Origin: Collinsella sp. AM18-10
GTDB lineage: Bacteria; Actinomycetota; Coriobacteriia; Coriobacteriales; Coriobacteriaceae
NCBI RefSeq assembly: GCF_003471585.1
Contig: NZ_QRJO01000001.1
Span: forward strand, 372,001-436,000
Direction of reading: 5' to 3'
DNA: 64,000 nucleotides
Below the pieces are notes generated by a model. That model saw nothing but the letters and a program-made list of their open reading frames with translations. It was not told where the DNA came from and ran no database searches. Of this stretch, positions 1 through 8,054 are shown in pieces; within the stretch, counting starts at the first letter, position 1; each line of letters begins with the position of its first letter. The position numbers and the translations under genes are program-made.

Positions 1-663
1 GAGATCCACGTGCGCCTGATGGGTTTCTTTAAGATGTACGGCCTCTCGCTCGATGCGGTCGATGCGATCGCCTTTGCGGGCGTGGTGCCGCAGCTCTCGC
101 GCGAGTGGCACGCCGTGGCCGACCGCATCGCGGCGGATGCCATCGTCATCGGGCCGCAGACGGCTGCCGTGACCAAGCTGCGCGCGGCGCGCCCCCAAGC
201 CGTAGGTGCCGACCGCGTCGCCAACGCCGTTGCGGCCGAGACTTTCTACGGCGCGCCGGCAATCGTGGTGGACTTTGGCACCGCGACCAATATCGACGTC
301 ATCGATGAGGACGGTTATTACATTGGTGGGGCGATCGCGCCGGGCATCCGCATCTCCATGGACGCGCTTGCCACCCGAGCCGCCAAGCTCGCCAGCGTGC
401 CGCTCGAGGCGCCCGAGCACGCCATCGGTCGCGATACCGAGGAGTGCATTAAGGTCGGCGCCGTGGTGGGCGCTGCCGCCATGGCCGAGGGCCTGGTCGC
501 GCGCATGAAGCGCGAGCTGGGCCGCGAGGATGCCACCGTTATCGCCACGGGCGGTCTCGCCGGCATCGTCGCCGATTCGACCGACGCCTTCGACGTGGTC
601 GACGGCCAACTCACCATCAAGGGCATCTGCGAAATCTACCGCCGCATGCAGGAGCTGGGATAG
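1..663 (+). CDS. coaX: Type III pantothenate kinase, 5' end outside window
   Basis: Phosphorylates pantothenate, the first step of coenzyme A synthesis, in the cytosol. The frame is open at base 1, so the N-terminal phosphate-binding motif is missing from view; 220 residues are visible. Seen: GADRVANAVAA at about visible residue 69 (the GxDR pantothenate-binding motif), then VVDFGTATNIDVID and GGAIAPGI, which mark the CoaX family rather than CoaA. The usual FGTATT motif ends in Asn here. It converges on the birA-like gene across a short gap with two palindromes. Confidence 0.93.
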   Translation, partial: EIHVRLMGFFKMYGLSLDAVDAIAFAGVVPQLSREWHAVADRIAADAIVIGPQTAAVTKLRAARPQAVGADRVANAVAAETFYGAPAIVVDFGTATNIDVIDEDGYYIGGAIAPGIRISMDALATRAAKLASVPLEAPEHAIGRDTEECIKVGAVVGAAAMAEGLVARMKRELGREDATVIATGGLAGIVADSTDAFDVVDGQLTIKGICEIYRRMQELG

Positions 664-720
664 AGCAGGGGCTTAAGTCGAGCACGCCCGATGTCACAGC
701 CCCGCAAACGTTCGCCAAGC

Positions 721-761
721 CTATTCCTCAAAACTGAAAAATTTTCAATTTTGAGGAATAG
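721..761. repeat. Palindromic repeat, CTATTCCTCAAAA family, copy 1
   Basis: Near-perfect 41-nt palindrome with arms CTATTCCTCAAAA and TTTTGAGGAATAG around an AT-rich centre. It lies downstream of coaX and 45 nt before a second copy. There is no T-run after the stem, so a plain terminator is unlikely; it resembles a dispersed intergenic palindrome. Confidence 0.8.
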
Positions 762-805
762 AGACTCCTCGAATACGCCCAGCGCAGCGATATCGTGCAT
801 GTTTC

Positions 806-846
806 CTATTCCTCAAAATCGAAAGATTTTCAGTTTTGAGGAATAG
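806..846. repeat. Palindromic repeat, CTATTCCTCAAAA family, copy 2
   Basis: Second 41-nt palindrome with the same outer arms as the copy at 721-761. The centre differs (TCGAAAGA in place of CTGAAAAA) but stays largely self-complementary. Both copies lie in the 281-nt gap between convergent coaX and the birA-like gene, which holds nothing else I can recognise. Confidence 0.8.
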
Positions 847-944
847 GGTGCTGACAACCCATTCCCCAGACAACAAGACCCTCCCCAGCACAGGCCGAAG
901 AGGGCTTCGTTGTCATCGCTATCTTTGAGCGCGGGCACCTCGCG

Positions 945-1646
945 TTACAGTCCGCGAATCCGTACGGCCTCGGGCGGAAACTCCTGCTCGCCGGCATCGG
1001 TCTTGATGGTCGCGCGGCCCCAGATGTCCAGGCCCGCAAACACACCGACCGCAAGCGGCAAGCCACTGGGCGACACCGCCGCGACCTGACGACCCAGCAG
1101 TGGCACCATATCGAAGTACTCGCCCAGCACGGGAGCCAGCGGACCGGCAGCGCCCTGTGGTGTGTTGGCGGCAACCGCCCAGGTGTCCACGCGGACCAGC
1201 ACGGCGGCGGCCAATGCCTCGATCAGCGCCTCATCTGCCATATCCACACCAAGCTCACCCAGCGCCGCACGCTCAATATCAACCGTCACCGCGGCAAACA
1301 TGCCCGCAGCACCGGCACCGCCGTTCACGGCAACACGCGCGAGTGACGTCTCAAACGCAGGCGCACCGCACACGATGTCACTCGGCCACTGGATACCCAC
1401 CTTACCGGCAAGGCCCAGGCCCGGCGTCGACGTCGTGCCCACGAGCGCGTCCATCATGCCCATCGCGGCCACAAACGGAAGACCGTGAAAGGCGTGCATG
1501 TTCACGTCGGGGCGAACGACCAGCGAAAACGTCAGCGAAGCATCGCCCGCGCTCCACGCGCACCAGCCCGCGGACACGCCCTCGCGGCCCGCGTCACGCG
1601 CCGCGTCGAGCTCGGTGCCGGCGGCAACAGCATTCATCTCGATCAT
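945..1646 (-). CDS. BirA-like biotin--protein ligase (no HTH, degenerate motif)
   Basis: Probably attaches biotin to acetyl-CoA or related carboxylases. The 233 residues match a group I ligase without the DNA-binding domain. Seen: LTFSLVVRP and VGIQWPSDIV (compare the family's KWPNDI), and a C-terminal barrel GVFAGLDIWGRATI. The glycine-rich loop that is normally GRGRRGR is replaced by DAGREGVSAGW, and the lysine of KWPND is Gln. These changes leave activity uncertain; a non-catalytic lipoate/biotin-ligase relative is the alternative. The ATG immediately follows the folK stop codon, so translation is probably coupled. A second in-frame ATG lies three codons later. Confidence 0.7.
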   Translation of the reverse strand: MIEMNAVAAGTELDAARDAGREGVSAGWCAWSAGDASLTFSLVVRPDVNMHAFHGLPFVAAMGMMDALVGTTSTPGLGLAGKVGIQWPSDIVCGAPAFETSLARVAVNGGAGAAGMFAAVTVDIERAALGELGVDMADEALIEALAAAVLVRVDTWAVAANTPQGAAGPLAPVLGEYFDMVPLLGRQVAAVSPSGLPLAVGVFAGLDIWGRATIKTDAGEQEFPPEAVRIRGL

Positions 1647-3377
1647 CTACATGCGCCCCAATTCGCCCACGATATGGCCCACGCGGTCCTCGGGCTCCTT
1701 GACCTCGACGCCGTTGTAGCGGAAGAACCGCGCCGGATCGTGCATCAGATCCTCGAGCGGCACCAGCACAAAGTCGCGCTCGCCGATCAGCGGATGCGGC
1801 AGGCGCAGCTTTTTGCCCCCGTGGGTCTCGCCGTCCATCCACAGCAGATCCAAGTCGATGGTGCGCGGACCGTTGGCCTTGGCCTTTTTGGAGCGGTCGC
1901 GACCCAGCTCGGCCTCGATCTTCATGAGCTCGTCGAGCAGCACCAGCGGCGCCAACTCGGTCTTGATCTCGATGACGGCGTTGGCAAACGCGTCCTGGCG
2001 CGTCTCGTAGGCCGGCTCGCTCTCGTAGATCTTGGAGGAGTTGGACACGCAGGTAAGTGGAATCTCGGCGATCATGTCGCGTGCGGCGCGGATGTTGTCG
2101 CAGCGATGCCCCAGGTTGGAGCCCACGGCCACAAACGCGCGGCGCGGCTGCGGCTTGGCAACCGCCCAGTAGCCATTCAGGAACTGCGCAAAGCCCGCGG
2201 CGTCGTGCACGCGCACGATGTTGGCACCGGCCTGGATGGCGCCCAGGCACACGCCAAACGTAGCGGCATCGCGCTCGGCGGCCTCGGTCACGCCCGAGAC
2301 GGCGCCCACAAAGCGCTTGCGCGATACGGCGCACATGAGCGGATAGCCCAGTGACGCCATCTTGGCAGTCTCGCGCTGGATGACGATGTCCTCGTTGGCC
2401 GTCTTGCCAAAGCCCGGACCGGGATCGATGCAGATGCGGTCGCGCGACACGCCGGTGTGGATGAGCGCGCGGGCCTGGTCGGACAGAAAGCCCATGACGC
2501 GGCGCATGATGGGCGCCGAATCGGGCAGGGTGAAGCGGCGGAGCTGCGAGGTGGGCACGTAGGCTTCCTCGCGGCGGGCGCTGCGGCGCATCATGGCGGC
2601 CAGGCGGTCATTGGGCTCCGATGCGGCCTCGGTGGCCTCGGGCGCGGGCGCGACGGTCTCGGCGGCAGCAGCCTGCTCGGCGGCCGGCGTCTCCTGCTCG
2701 CTTGCAGGCTCGGTCGCGGGCTCAGGTTCGCCAAACGGCAACGAGGGCTGCACCACGCCACCCGGAAGCTTGGCCTCCGGCTTAGGCTCACCCAGCAACT
2801 TGCCGCGACGGCGGCGAGCCGGCTTCTCGGCCTCACGCGCGGCCTCGGCAGCCGCCTCGCGCGCCTTCTCGGCAACAAACGCCGCCGCCGAGGTATCGAG
2901 CTGCACCGTTGCGTGCGTGCGGGTAGGCGCGGCGACCTCGCCGGCATGCATCACGATGACACCGCAGGTGCTCGTCTTAACAAACTCGACCATCTTGGGG
3001 TCAGTGAAGCCGGTCACGTCGTTGACGATCGAGGCGCCGCAGCGCACGGCCGCCTTGGCAACCGCCACGTGACGCGTGTCGATCGAGACGATGGCGCCCT
3101 CTTTGGCCAGCGCGCGCACCACGGGCAGCACGCGGCGAGCCTCCTCGTCGGGATTAACCGGGGTAAAGCCGGGGCGCGTGGACTCGCCGCCTACGTCGAT
3201 GATGTCGGCGCCGGCGTCGAGCATCGCCAGGCCGTACTCGATGGCGGCATCCGGGTCGAAGTGCTCCCCGCCGTCGCTAAACGAATCGGGCGTCACGTTG
3301 AGGACGCCCATGATGCGCGGACGGTCAAAGCTGAGCTCATACTTTCCGCACCGCCATGTCTTGCTGTCGTTCGCCAT
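1647..3377 (-). CDS. Dihydropteroate synthase-HPPK fusion with a long inserted linker
   Basis: Fuses two folate enzymes (FolP and FolK). FolP part: IMGVLNVTPDSFSDGG (22-37), GESTRPG (64-70), SIDTRH, IVNDVTG, IDPGPGFGKT (307-316), SRKRFVG (342-348). FolK part from about 404: FVAVGSNLGH, PRTIDLDLL, RLPHPLIGERDFVL. Between VIVMH (130-134) and FLSDQARALI (287-296) lies about 150 residues rich in Ala, Glu and Pro with a basic patch PARRRRGK; normal DHPS has only a short loop here. The second ATG (MANDS) is chosen because GGAGG sits about 6 nt upstream; the ATG two codons earlier abuts that site. Middle gene of cobB > folPK > birA-like. Confidence 0.92.
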   Translation of the reverse strand: MANDSKTWRCGKYELSFDRPRIMGVLNVTPDSFSDGGEHFDPDAAIEYGLAMLDAGADIIDVGGESTRPGFTPVNPDEEARRVLPVVRALAKEGAIVSIDTRHVAVAKAAVRCGASIVNDVTGFTDPKMVEFVKTSTCGVIVMHAGEVAAPTRTHATVQLDTSAAAFVAEKAREAAAEAAREAEKPARRRRGKLLGEPKPEAKLPGGVVQPSLPFGEPEPATEPASEQETPAAEQAAAAETVAPAPEATEAASEPNDRLAAMMRRSARREEAYVPTSQLRRFTLPDSAPIMRRVMGFLSDQARALIHTGVSRDRICIDPGPGFGKTANEDIVIQRETAKMASLGYPLMCAVSRKRFVGAVSGVTEAAERDAATFGVCLGAIQAGANIVRVHDAAGFAQFLNGYWAVAKPQPRRAFVAVGSNLGHRCDNIRAARDMIAEIPLTCVSNSSKIYESEPAYETRQDAFANAVIEIKTELAPLVLLDELMKIEAELGRDRSKKAKANGPRTIDLDLLWMDGETHGGKKLRLPHPLIGERDFVLVPLEDLMHDPARFFRYNGVEVKEPEDRVGHIVGELGRM

Positions 3378-3472
3378 GAACATCCTCCTAAAATGCCCAC
3401 GCCGCCGAGCTTGGGGAGCTGGCAGCGGGGTCGCTTTGCACTCAGTCTTTCTATTGTATCCGCGCACACGGG

Positions 3473-4225
3473 CTAGAACGCAAACGCGGCCGCGATGTCG
3501 CAAGAAATCAGCAGGTCGGCATTTGCATCCTGATCGGTGGGAGCAAGGTTGCATATGGCCAGCGTATCGCCGGTAAAGTAGCGTGTAAGGCCCGCCGCCG
3601 GATACACCACGAGCGAGGTCCCGCCTACAATGAGGGCATCGGCCGCGGCGATGGCGGCAACGGCACCGGTCAACACATGCTCGTCGAGCGGTTCTTCGTA
3701 GAGCACCACATCGGGCTTGATGCGACCACCGCACGCGGGGCACACGGGCACGCCCGCGGCGTCCTCGTGCTCGCGCGAGCAAATCCACTCGGCGCTATAG
3801 ACCGCTCCGCACGACTGGCAAATGTTGCGATGGACCGATCCGTGCAACTCAAACACGCGCTGCGAGCCCGCCATCTGATGCAAGCCGTCGATGTTTTGCG
3901 TCACCACGACATCGAGCTTGCCAGCTCGCTCCAGCTCGGCGAGCTTGGTGTGACAGCGGTTGGGCTTAGCGTTAAGCGCGATCATCTTGGTGCGGTAAAA
4001 GTCGAAGAACTCCGCCGGATGCGTCTCGTAAAAGCTGTGCGAGAGCATGGTCTCGGGCGGGTAGGCAAACTGCTGGTGATACAGGCCGTCAACGCTGCGA
4101 AAATCGGGAATGCCGCTTGCCGTGGAAACACCAGCGCCACCAAAGAACACCATGCGCTTGTGGGTATTGAACAGCTCCGCCAGCGCGGCGGAGGCCTGCT
4201 TGGGATCTGTTATCGCTTGCGTCAT
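3473..4225 (-). CDS. cobB: NAD-dependent protein deacylase, sirtuin
   Basis: Removes acyl groups from lysine using NAD+, in the cytosol. The 250 residues carry the full Sir2 set: GAGVSTASGIPDFRS (NAD loop), TQNIDGLH, catalytic His in ELHGSVHRN, and a zinc site formed by CQSC and CPAC, followed by GGTSLVVYPA. GGAGGA lies about 5 nt before the ATG. First gene of a minus-strand block leading into folate genes; the 95-nt gap before folPK has no clear terminator. Confidence 0.95.
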   Translation of the reverse strand: MTQAITDPKQASAALAELFNTHKRMVFFGGAGVSTASGIPDFRSVDGLYHQQFAYPPETMLSHSFYETHPAEFFDFYRTKMIALNAKPNRCHTKLAELERAGKLDVVVTQNIDGLHQMAGSQRVFELHGSVHRNICQSCGAVYSAEWICSREHEDAAGVPVCPACGGRIKPDVVLYEEPLDEHVLTGAVAAIAAADALIVGGTSLVVYPAAGLTRYFTGDTLAICNLAPTDQDANADLLISCDIAAAFAF

Positions 4226-4339
4226 GTTTGTCCTCCGTCCATGTTGGTCGGGGCGGCCGCGATTGCGCCGTCGTCCGCGGGGCCCGCCCCGCCCCTGTTG
4301 CGCTAATCTTAAGCCTGCCAACCCCGTCGAAAGGACACC

Positions 4340-5158
4340 ATGCCTCAGACTTACACTTTCGCCTCGTGGAACGTCAACGGCCTGCGCGCCGTGCTCAAAA
4401 AGGACCCGAGCTTTATCCAGATTGCGCAAGAACTCGACGTCGATATCCTGGCGCTGCAAGAGACCAAGCTGCAAGAAGGCCAGGTCGATATTGACCTGCC
4501 CGGCTATCACCAAACCTGGAGCTACGCCGAGCGTAAAGGCTATTCGGGCACTGCGGTCTTTAGCCGCCAGGAACCGCTGCGCGTGCTGCACGCCGATGCG
4601 CTGCTGCCCTACGCCGGCGAGGGTGAGGCAGCTGAGCTCGTTGCCCAAGCCGTAACCGAGGGCCGTGTCTGCGCGCTGGAGTTCGACAAATTCTGGTTTG
4701 TCGACGTCTATACGCCCAACGCCCAAAATGAGCTCGCGCGCATCGATGTGCGCATGGCCTGGGACGATGCCTACCGCGGCTTTTTGAACGCACTCGAGCG
4801 CGAGACCGGCAAACCCGTCGTGACCTGCGGCGACTTTAACGTGGCGCACGAGGAAATCGACCTTAAGAACCCCAAGTCCAACCGCGGCAACGCCGGCTTT
4901 TCGGACGAAGAACGCGGCAAGTTTACCGAGCTGCTCAACGCCGGCTTTACCGATACCTGGCGCACGGCAAACCCCGACGTCGAGGGCGTCTACAGCTGGT
5001 GGAGCTATCGCTTTAATGCCCGCAAGAACAACGCAGGCTGGCGCATCGACTACTTCCTGGTAAGCGACGCAATCGCCGACAACGTACGCGACACCGGCAT
5101 CCGCGGCGACATCTTCGGCAGCGACCACTGCCCCGTCACCCTTACGTTGGAGCTCTAA
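4340..5158 (+). CDS. xthA: Exodeoxyribonuclease III / AP endonuclease
   Basis: Cuts DNA 5' of abasic sites and degrades duplex 3' ends in base-excision repair. The 272 residues hold all family motifs: SWNVNGLRA, LQETKLQ (metal-binding Glu), GDFNVAHEEIDLKNPKSN (catalytic Asp/Asn), GWRIDYFLVS and SDHCPV (catalytic Asp/His). Start has AAAGGA about 7 nt upstream. Divergent from cobB. Confidence 0.96.
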   Translation: MPQTYTFASWNVNGLRAVLKKDPSFIQIAQELDVDILALQETKLQEGQVDIDLPGYHQTWSYAERKGYSGTAVFSRQEPLRVLHADALLPYAGEGEAAELVAQAVTEGRVCALEFDKFWFVDVYTPNAQNELARIDVRMAWDDAYRGFLNALERETGKPVVTCGDFNVAHEEIDLKNPKSNRGNAGFSDEERGKFTELLNAGFTDTWRTANPDVEGVYSWWSYRFNARKNNAGWRIDYFLVSDAIADNVRDTGIRGDIFGSDHCPVTLTLEL

Positions 5159-5298
5159 CTCCAGCTGCCCCCGGAGACGAAGGAAAACGGATCATTTTGG
5201 GCCTCGTGGGGGTATCCGCGTGACCCATCCGCCACGAAACACGCCCATCTACTACGTTTAAGCCACCACCCTCAACCACAGCGAACAACGCAAAAAGA

Positions 5299-5326
5299 AA
5301 ACCGCAGGTAGAAAGCCTGCGGTTTT
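5299..5326. terminator. Rho-independent terminator after xthA
   Basis: AAACCGCAGG...CCTGCGGTTTTT stem with an A-tract before and a T-tract after, so it can work both ways. It lies 140 nt past the xthA stop. Confidence 0.75.
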
Positions 5327-5481
5327 TCATAAAACGCGGTTGTGTTTGGGGGTGTCGGGCCAAACATAGTAGATAGGCCGATTCCGTGGCGGGCGGGTTC
5401 AGCTGATTCCCTGGGAACGTCTGGAGGCGAAAGAAAACGGATCAATTTGGCTCTCTGAGGGCCACGATGCCCGTCGTATCA

Positions 5482-5645
5482 GCCGGCTATTTCAAAACTA
5501 TGCCGGTTTACGGGGCTGAATCGCGAACCCCCAACCATACGCAATTCCGAAATAATAAAACCGCAGGTAAACGGCTTGCTCTATTTCAAAAATAGCCGGC
5601 ATGGTCTGCTTGTGCCAATCTGGCCCCGTAAACCGGCATAGTTTT
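5482..5645. repeat. Interleaved inverted repeats in the xthA/ECF gap
   Basis: A perfect 23-bp inverted pair occupies 5494-5516 (AAAACTATGCCGGTTTACGG and so on) and 5623-5645. A second pair, GCCGGCTATTT at 5482-5492 and its complement at 5590-5600, crosses it, so both cannot form as simple nested hairpins. A direct repeat CTATTTCAAAA occurs at 5487 and 5581. The rest of the 534-nt gene-free stretch shows a decayed duplicate of GAAAACGGATCA-type sequence (near 5182 and 5434) but no gene. Confidence 0.7.
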
Positions 5646-5692
5646 AAAATGGCACTTCGGCAGTATTGATTCCCGCCCCGGCGCAACCAGCC

Positions 5693-6406
5693 CTACAGTC
5701 CGCACTTCACGACGACTCGGTTGATGCGGCGACACCAAGGCTTGTACAGGGCGACCAAAAACACGCAGGTCGCAAGGCCGTGCGTGATATCGAACGGCAC
5801 CGCCGTGGCAAGACGCGCCATGGCACCCGCCCACGTGAGCGGTTGAACAAAACCGATAATGTCGTAGGCGTTGATCACAACGCCGTACAGCAAACCCGAA
5901 GCAAAGCCGTAGGTCAGCAGCGCCGGCATACGCACGGTGCCATCGGCGCGATCAAAAGCGCCGGCATGCGCCAGCGCACCGCCAACGTATCCCACGAGCC
6001 CCCAGGCATACATCTGCCACGGCGTCCACATGCCCTGTCCAAAAAAGAAATTGCTGCTCAGCGCCGCCAGCGCGCCAACCATAAAACCATTGCGGCGGCC
6101 AAGCGTCGCCCCCGCGATAATGGCGATGGCACTCACGGGTTTAAAGTCGGGAATGGGGCCAAACAAGATGCGCCCCGCCGCGGCCAACGCCGCCAGAACC
6201 AGCGTTGGCATAATCTGGCGCAGGCCCGGTCGCGACGCCTCGTAGCCTGCAAAGAACAGCGCAAGCACCAGCGCCACCACGACAAGCATGGCGAGTGCCG
6301 CCTGCTCAACGCCCGCCAGCAACGCCGCAGCCATCACGGCTGGCACCGCCAGCAGCAGCGGGATCTCCAGTTTTGCGAGCAGGCGCGCGACGCGATAATC
6401 CGTCAT
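5693..6406 (-). CDS. ECF transporter S component (substrate unknown)
   Basis: Membrane substrate-binding subunit of an energy-coupling-factor vitamin or cofactor importer. About 237 residues with six hydrophobic segments. The middle stretch, with GRILFGPIPDFKPV, IIAGATLGRRNGFMVGAL and GQGMWTPWQMYAWGL, is typical of S components that use the shared T/A module. Start ATG (MTDYRV) lies 4 nt after the ATPase stop. Last gene of T > A-A > S, so it is probably the dedicated S subunit. Substrate cannot be read from sequence, and no riboswitch was recognised upstream. Confidence 0.82.
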   Translation of the reverse strand: MTDYRVARLLAKLEIPLLLAVPAVMAAALLAGVEQAALAMLVVVALVLALFFAGYEASRPGLRQIMPTLVLAALAAAGRILFGPIPDFKPVSAIAIIAGATLGRRNGFMVGALAALSSNFFFGQGMWTPWQMYAWGLVGYVGGALAHAGAFDRADGTVRMPALLTYGFASGLLYGVVINAYDIIGFVQPLTWAGAMARLATAVPFDITHGLATCVFLVALYKPWCRRINRVVVKCGL

Positions 6407-6410
6407 CCCA

Positions 6411-8054
6411 TCACGCCCTGTAAAACACGTTGTCGGCAAAGAAATCTGCCGGAGGCTCCATGCAGGCGATCTCGCCGTCGAACATCATGGCGACGTCGTC
6501 GGACACCTGCTCGGCAAAGTCTAAGTCGTGCGTGGCCATAATGACGGTACCGCCGGCATTCGCATGGTCACGCAGGGCGCGAGCGATGATGCGGCGGCTG
6601 GCCAAGTCCAAACCCTTGGTGGGCTCATCAAGCAGCAGCAGCTCCGGACCAATCAACAGCAGCTTTGCCAACGCAAGCAGCTGGCGCTGGCCGCCCGAAA
6701 GATCGTACGGGTGACGCGCCTCCAAGCCCGCCAGACCCAGGCGCGCTGTCTGCTCCTGTGCTGCAGCCTCGTCGTATCCGCAGGTCGAAGCCCATTCCAT
6801 CAGCTCGTCGCGCACCGTTTCGGCGACCAGCAATGCCTTGGGATTCTGTGGCAGCAGCGCCGCCGAAGCCGTCCCGCGCACCATGCGGCCACGCTGTAGC
6901 TTGGCCGTCTTGGCCAGCACCGAGAGCATCGTCGACTTGCCGCAGCCGTTTCCGCCCACGGCCGCATGCACCGCGCCAGCTGAAAACGTCACATCGAGCC
7001 CGCGCAGCACCCAACCGCCCGCGCGATCGTAGCGAAACCAGCCCTCCGACAGGGTGGTAGCCGACCCGCCGTGCATTTTTTGGAGTATTCTGCTTCCATC
7101 CGTGCGCAGGAAGGCTTCCGAGCCGTTCTCGAGCGACGTTTGTGCCACAAATTCGGACGATTTGTCCAATTCCAAACTTTTTTTCGCGCTCGATACGTCC
7201 CCGGACGGCTCCAGAGAGCCCAAATTGTCCTCACGCCTGCTGAATACTCCGTTTTTTGCACATCGGATGGCACCCCACCCCAACATGTCATCGGAAAACA
7301 GCGATTCTCGGCGTCCTAAAGAAGCCATATCCGCCACCTCGCGCACCCGACCGCCCTCAATCCGGTACGCACACGTCGCATACTCGAGCATCGGCCGCGG
7401 TTGATGCGTAGCCACAACGACCGTGCAGCCCAGCTCACGGTTCACGCGAAACAGCGCGTGCAGAAAATTCTTCTCGGCAACGGGATCGAGCTGAGACGTG
7501 GGCTCGTCGAGTAGCAGCACACGCGGACGCAGCGCCAGGACGGCGGCAAGCGACAGCAGCTGCTTGCGGCCACCCGAAAGCGTATCGGTATCGCGATGAA
7601 GCCAGTCCTCCAGACCAAAGAAATAGCTGGTCTCAGCTACGCGACGGCGCATCTCGTCGCGCGACACACCCAGATTCTCTAGGCCAAACGCCATCTCGTG
7701 CCACACGGTTTCGCACACGATCTGGTTCTCGGGATCCTGGAACACATAACCCACGCGCTCCGCCGATGCCCGCACGTCCATGTCGGCGACGGGCTCGCCC
7801 AGCACGCGCAGCTCGCCGGAGCGCGTACCCGCCGGAGCGATCTCGGGCTTGAGCAGCGACAGCAGCGTCGATTTGCCCGACCCGGTACCGCCAACAAGCA
7901 GCGCAAACGCACCTTGGGAAACACGCCAATCAAGTCCCTCGAGCACCGGTGCCTCGGCCCCGGGATAGGCAAAACTAAGGCCTCGCACCTCAATCGCCGG
8001 CGCGGCCGAGCCATATGCCACACCCGCCGCCGAGCTCCTATCAAACCGAGCCAT
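6411..8054 (-). CDS. ECF transporter ATPase, two fused ATP-binding domains
   Basis: Energises the ECF importer; both A subunits are joined in 547 residues. Domain 1 (about 20-245): GGTGSGKST, QDPENQ, LSGGRKQLL, VLLLDEPTSQLD, VATHQ. Domain 2 (about 335-547): GGNGCGKST, LPQNPKAL, LSGGQRQLL, LLLLDEPTKGLD, ATHD. Both sites look intact. The linker is unusually long: about 64 residues encoded by 7071-7262 have different base composition and imperfect inverted ends, as if an element inserted in frame. The ATG overlaps the EcfT stop as TGATG. Confidence 0.93.
   Translation of the reverse strand: MARFDRSSAAGVAYGSAAPAIEVRGLSFAYPGAEAPVLEGLDWRVSQGAFALLVGGTGSGKSTLLSLLKPEIAPAGTRSGELRVLGEPVADMDVRASAERVGYVFQDPENQIVCETVWHEMAFGLENLGVSRDEMRRRVAETSYFFGLEDWLHRDTDTLSGGRKQLLSLAAVLALRPRVLLLDEPTSQLDPVAEKNFLHALFRVNRELGCTVVVATHQPRPMLEYATCAYRIEGGRVREVADMASLGRRESLFSDDMLGWGAIRCAKNGVFSRREDNLGSLEPSGDVSSAKKSLELDKSSEFVAQTSLENGSEAFLRTDGSRILQKMHGGSATTLSEGWFRYDRAGGWVLRGLDVTFSAGAVHAAVGGNGCGKSTMLSVLAKTAKLQRGRMVRGTASAALLPQNPKALLVAETVRDELMEWASTCGYDEAAAQEQTARLGLAGLEARHPYDLSGGQRQLLALAKLLLIGPELLLLDEPTKGLDLASRRIIARALRDHANAGGTVIMATHDLDFAEQVSDDVAMMFDGEIACMEPPADFFADNVFYRA
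7071..7262. repeat. In-frame repeat-like insertion in the ECF ATPase linker
   Basis: 192 bp, a multiple of three. The left end GTGCATTTTTTGGAGTATTC and the right end GCTGAATACTCCGTTTTTTG are imperfect inverted repeats; the shared core is GGAGTATTC/GAATACTCC next to a six-base A or T tract whose strand is swapped. The stretch is visibly more AT-rich than the flanking ATP-binding domains and encodes a low-complexity, charged linker. Confidence 0.6.
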
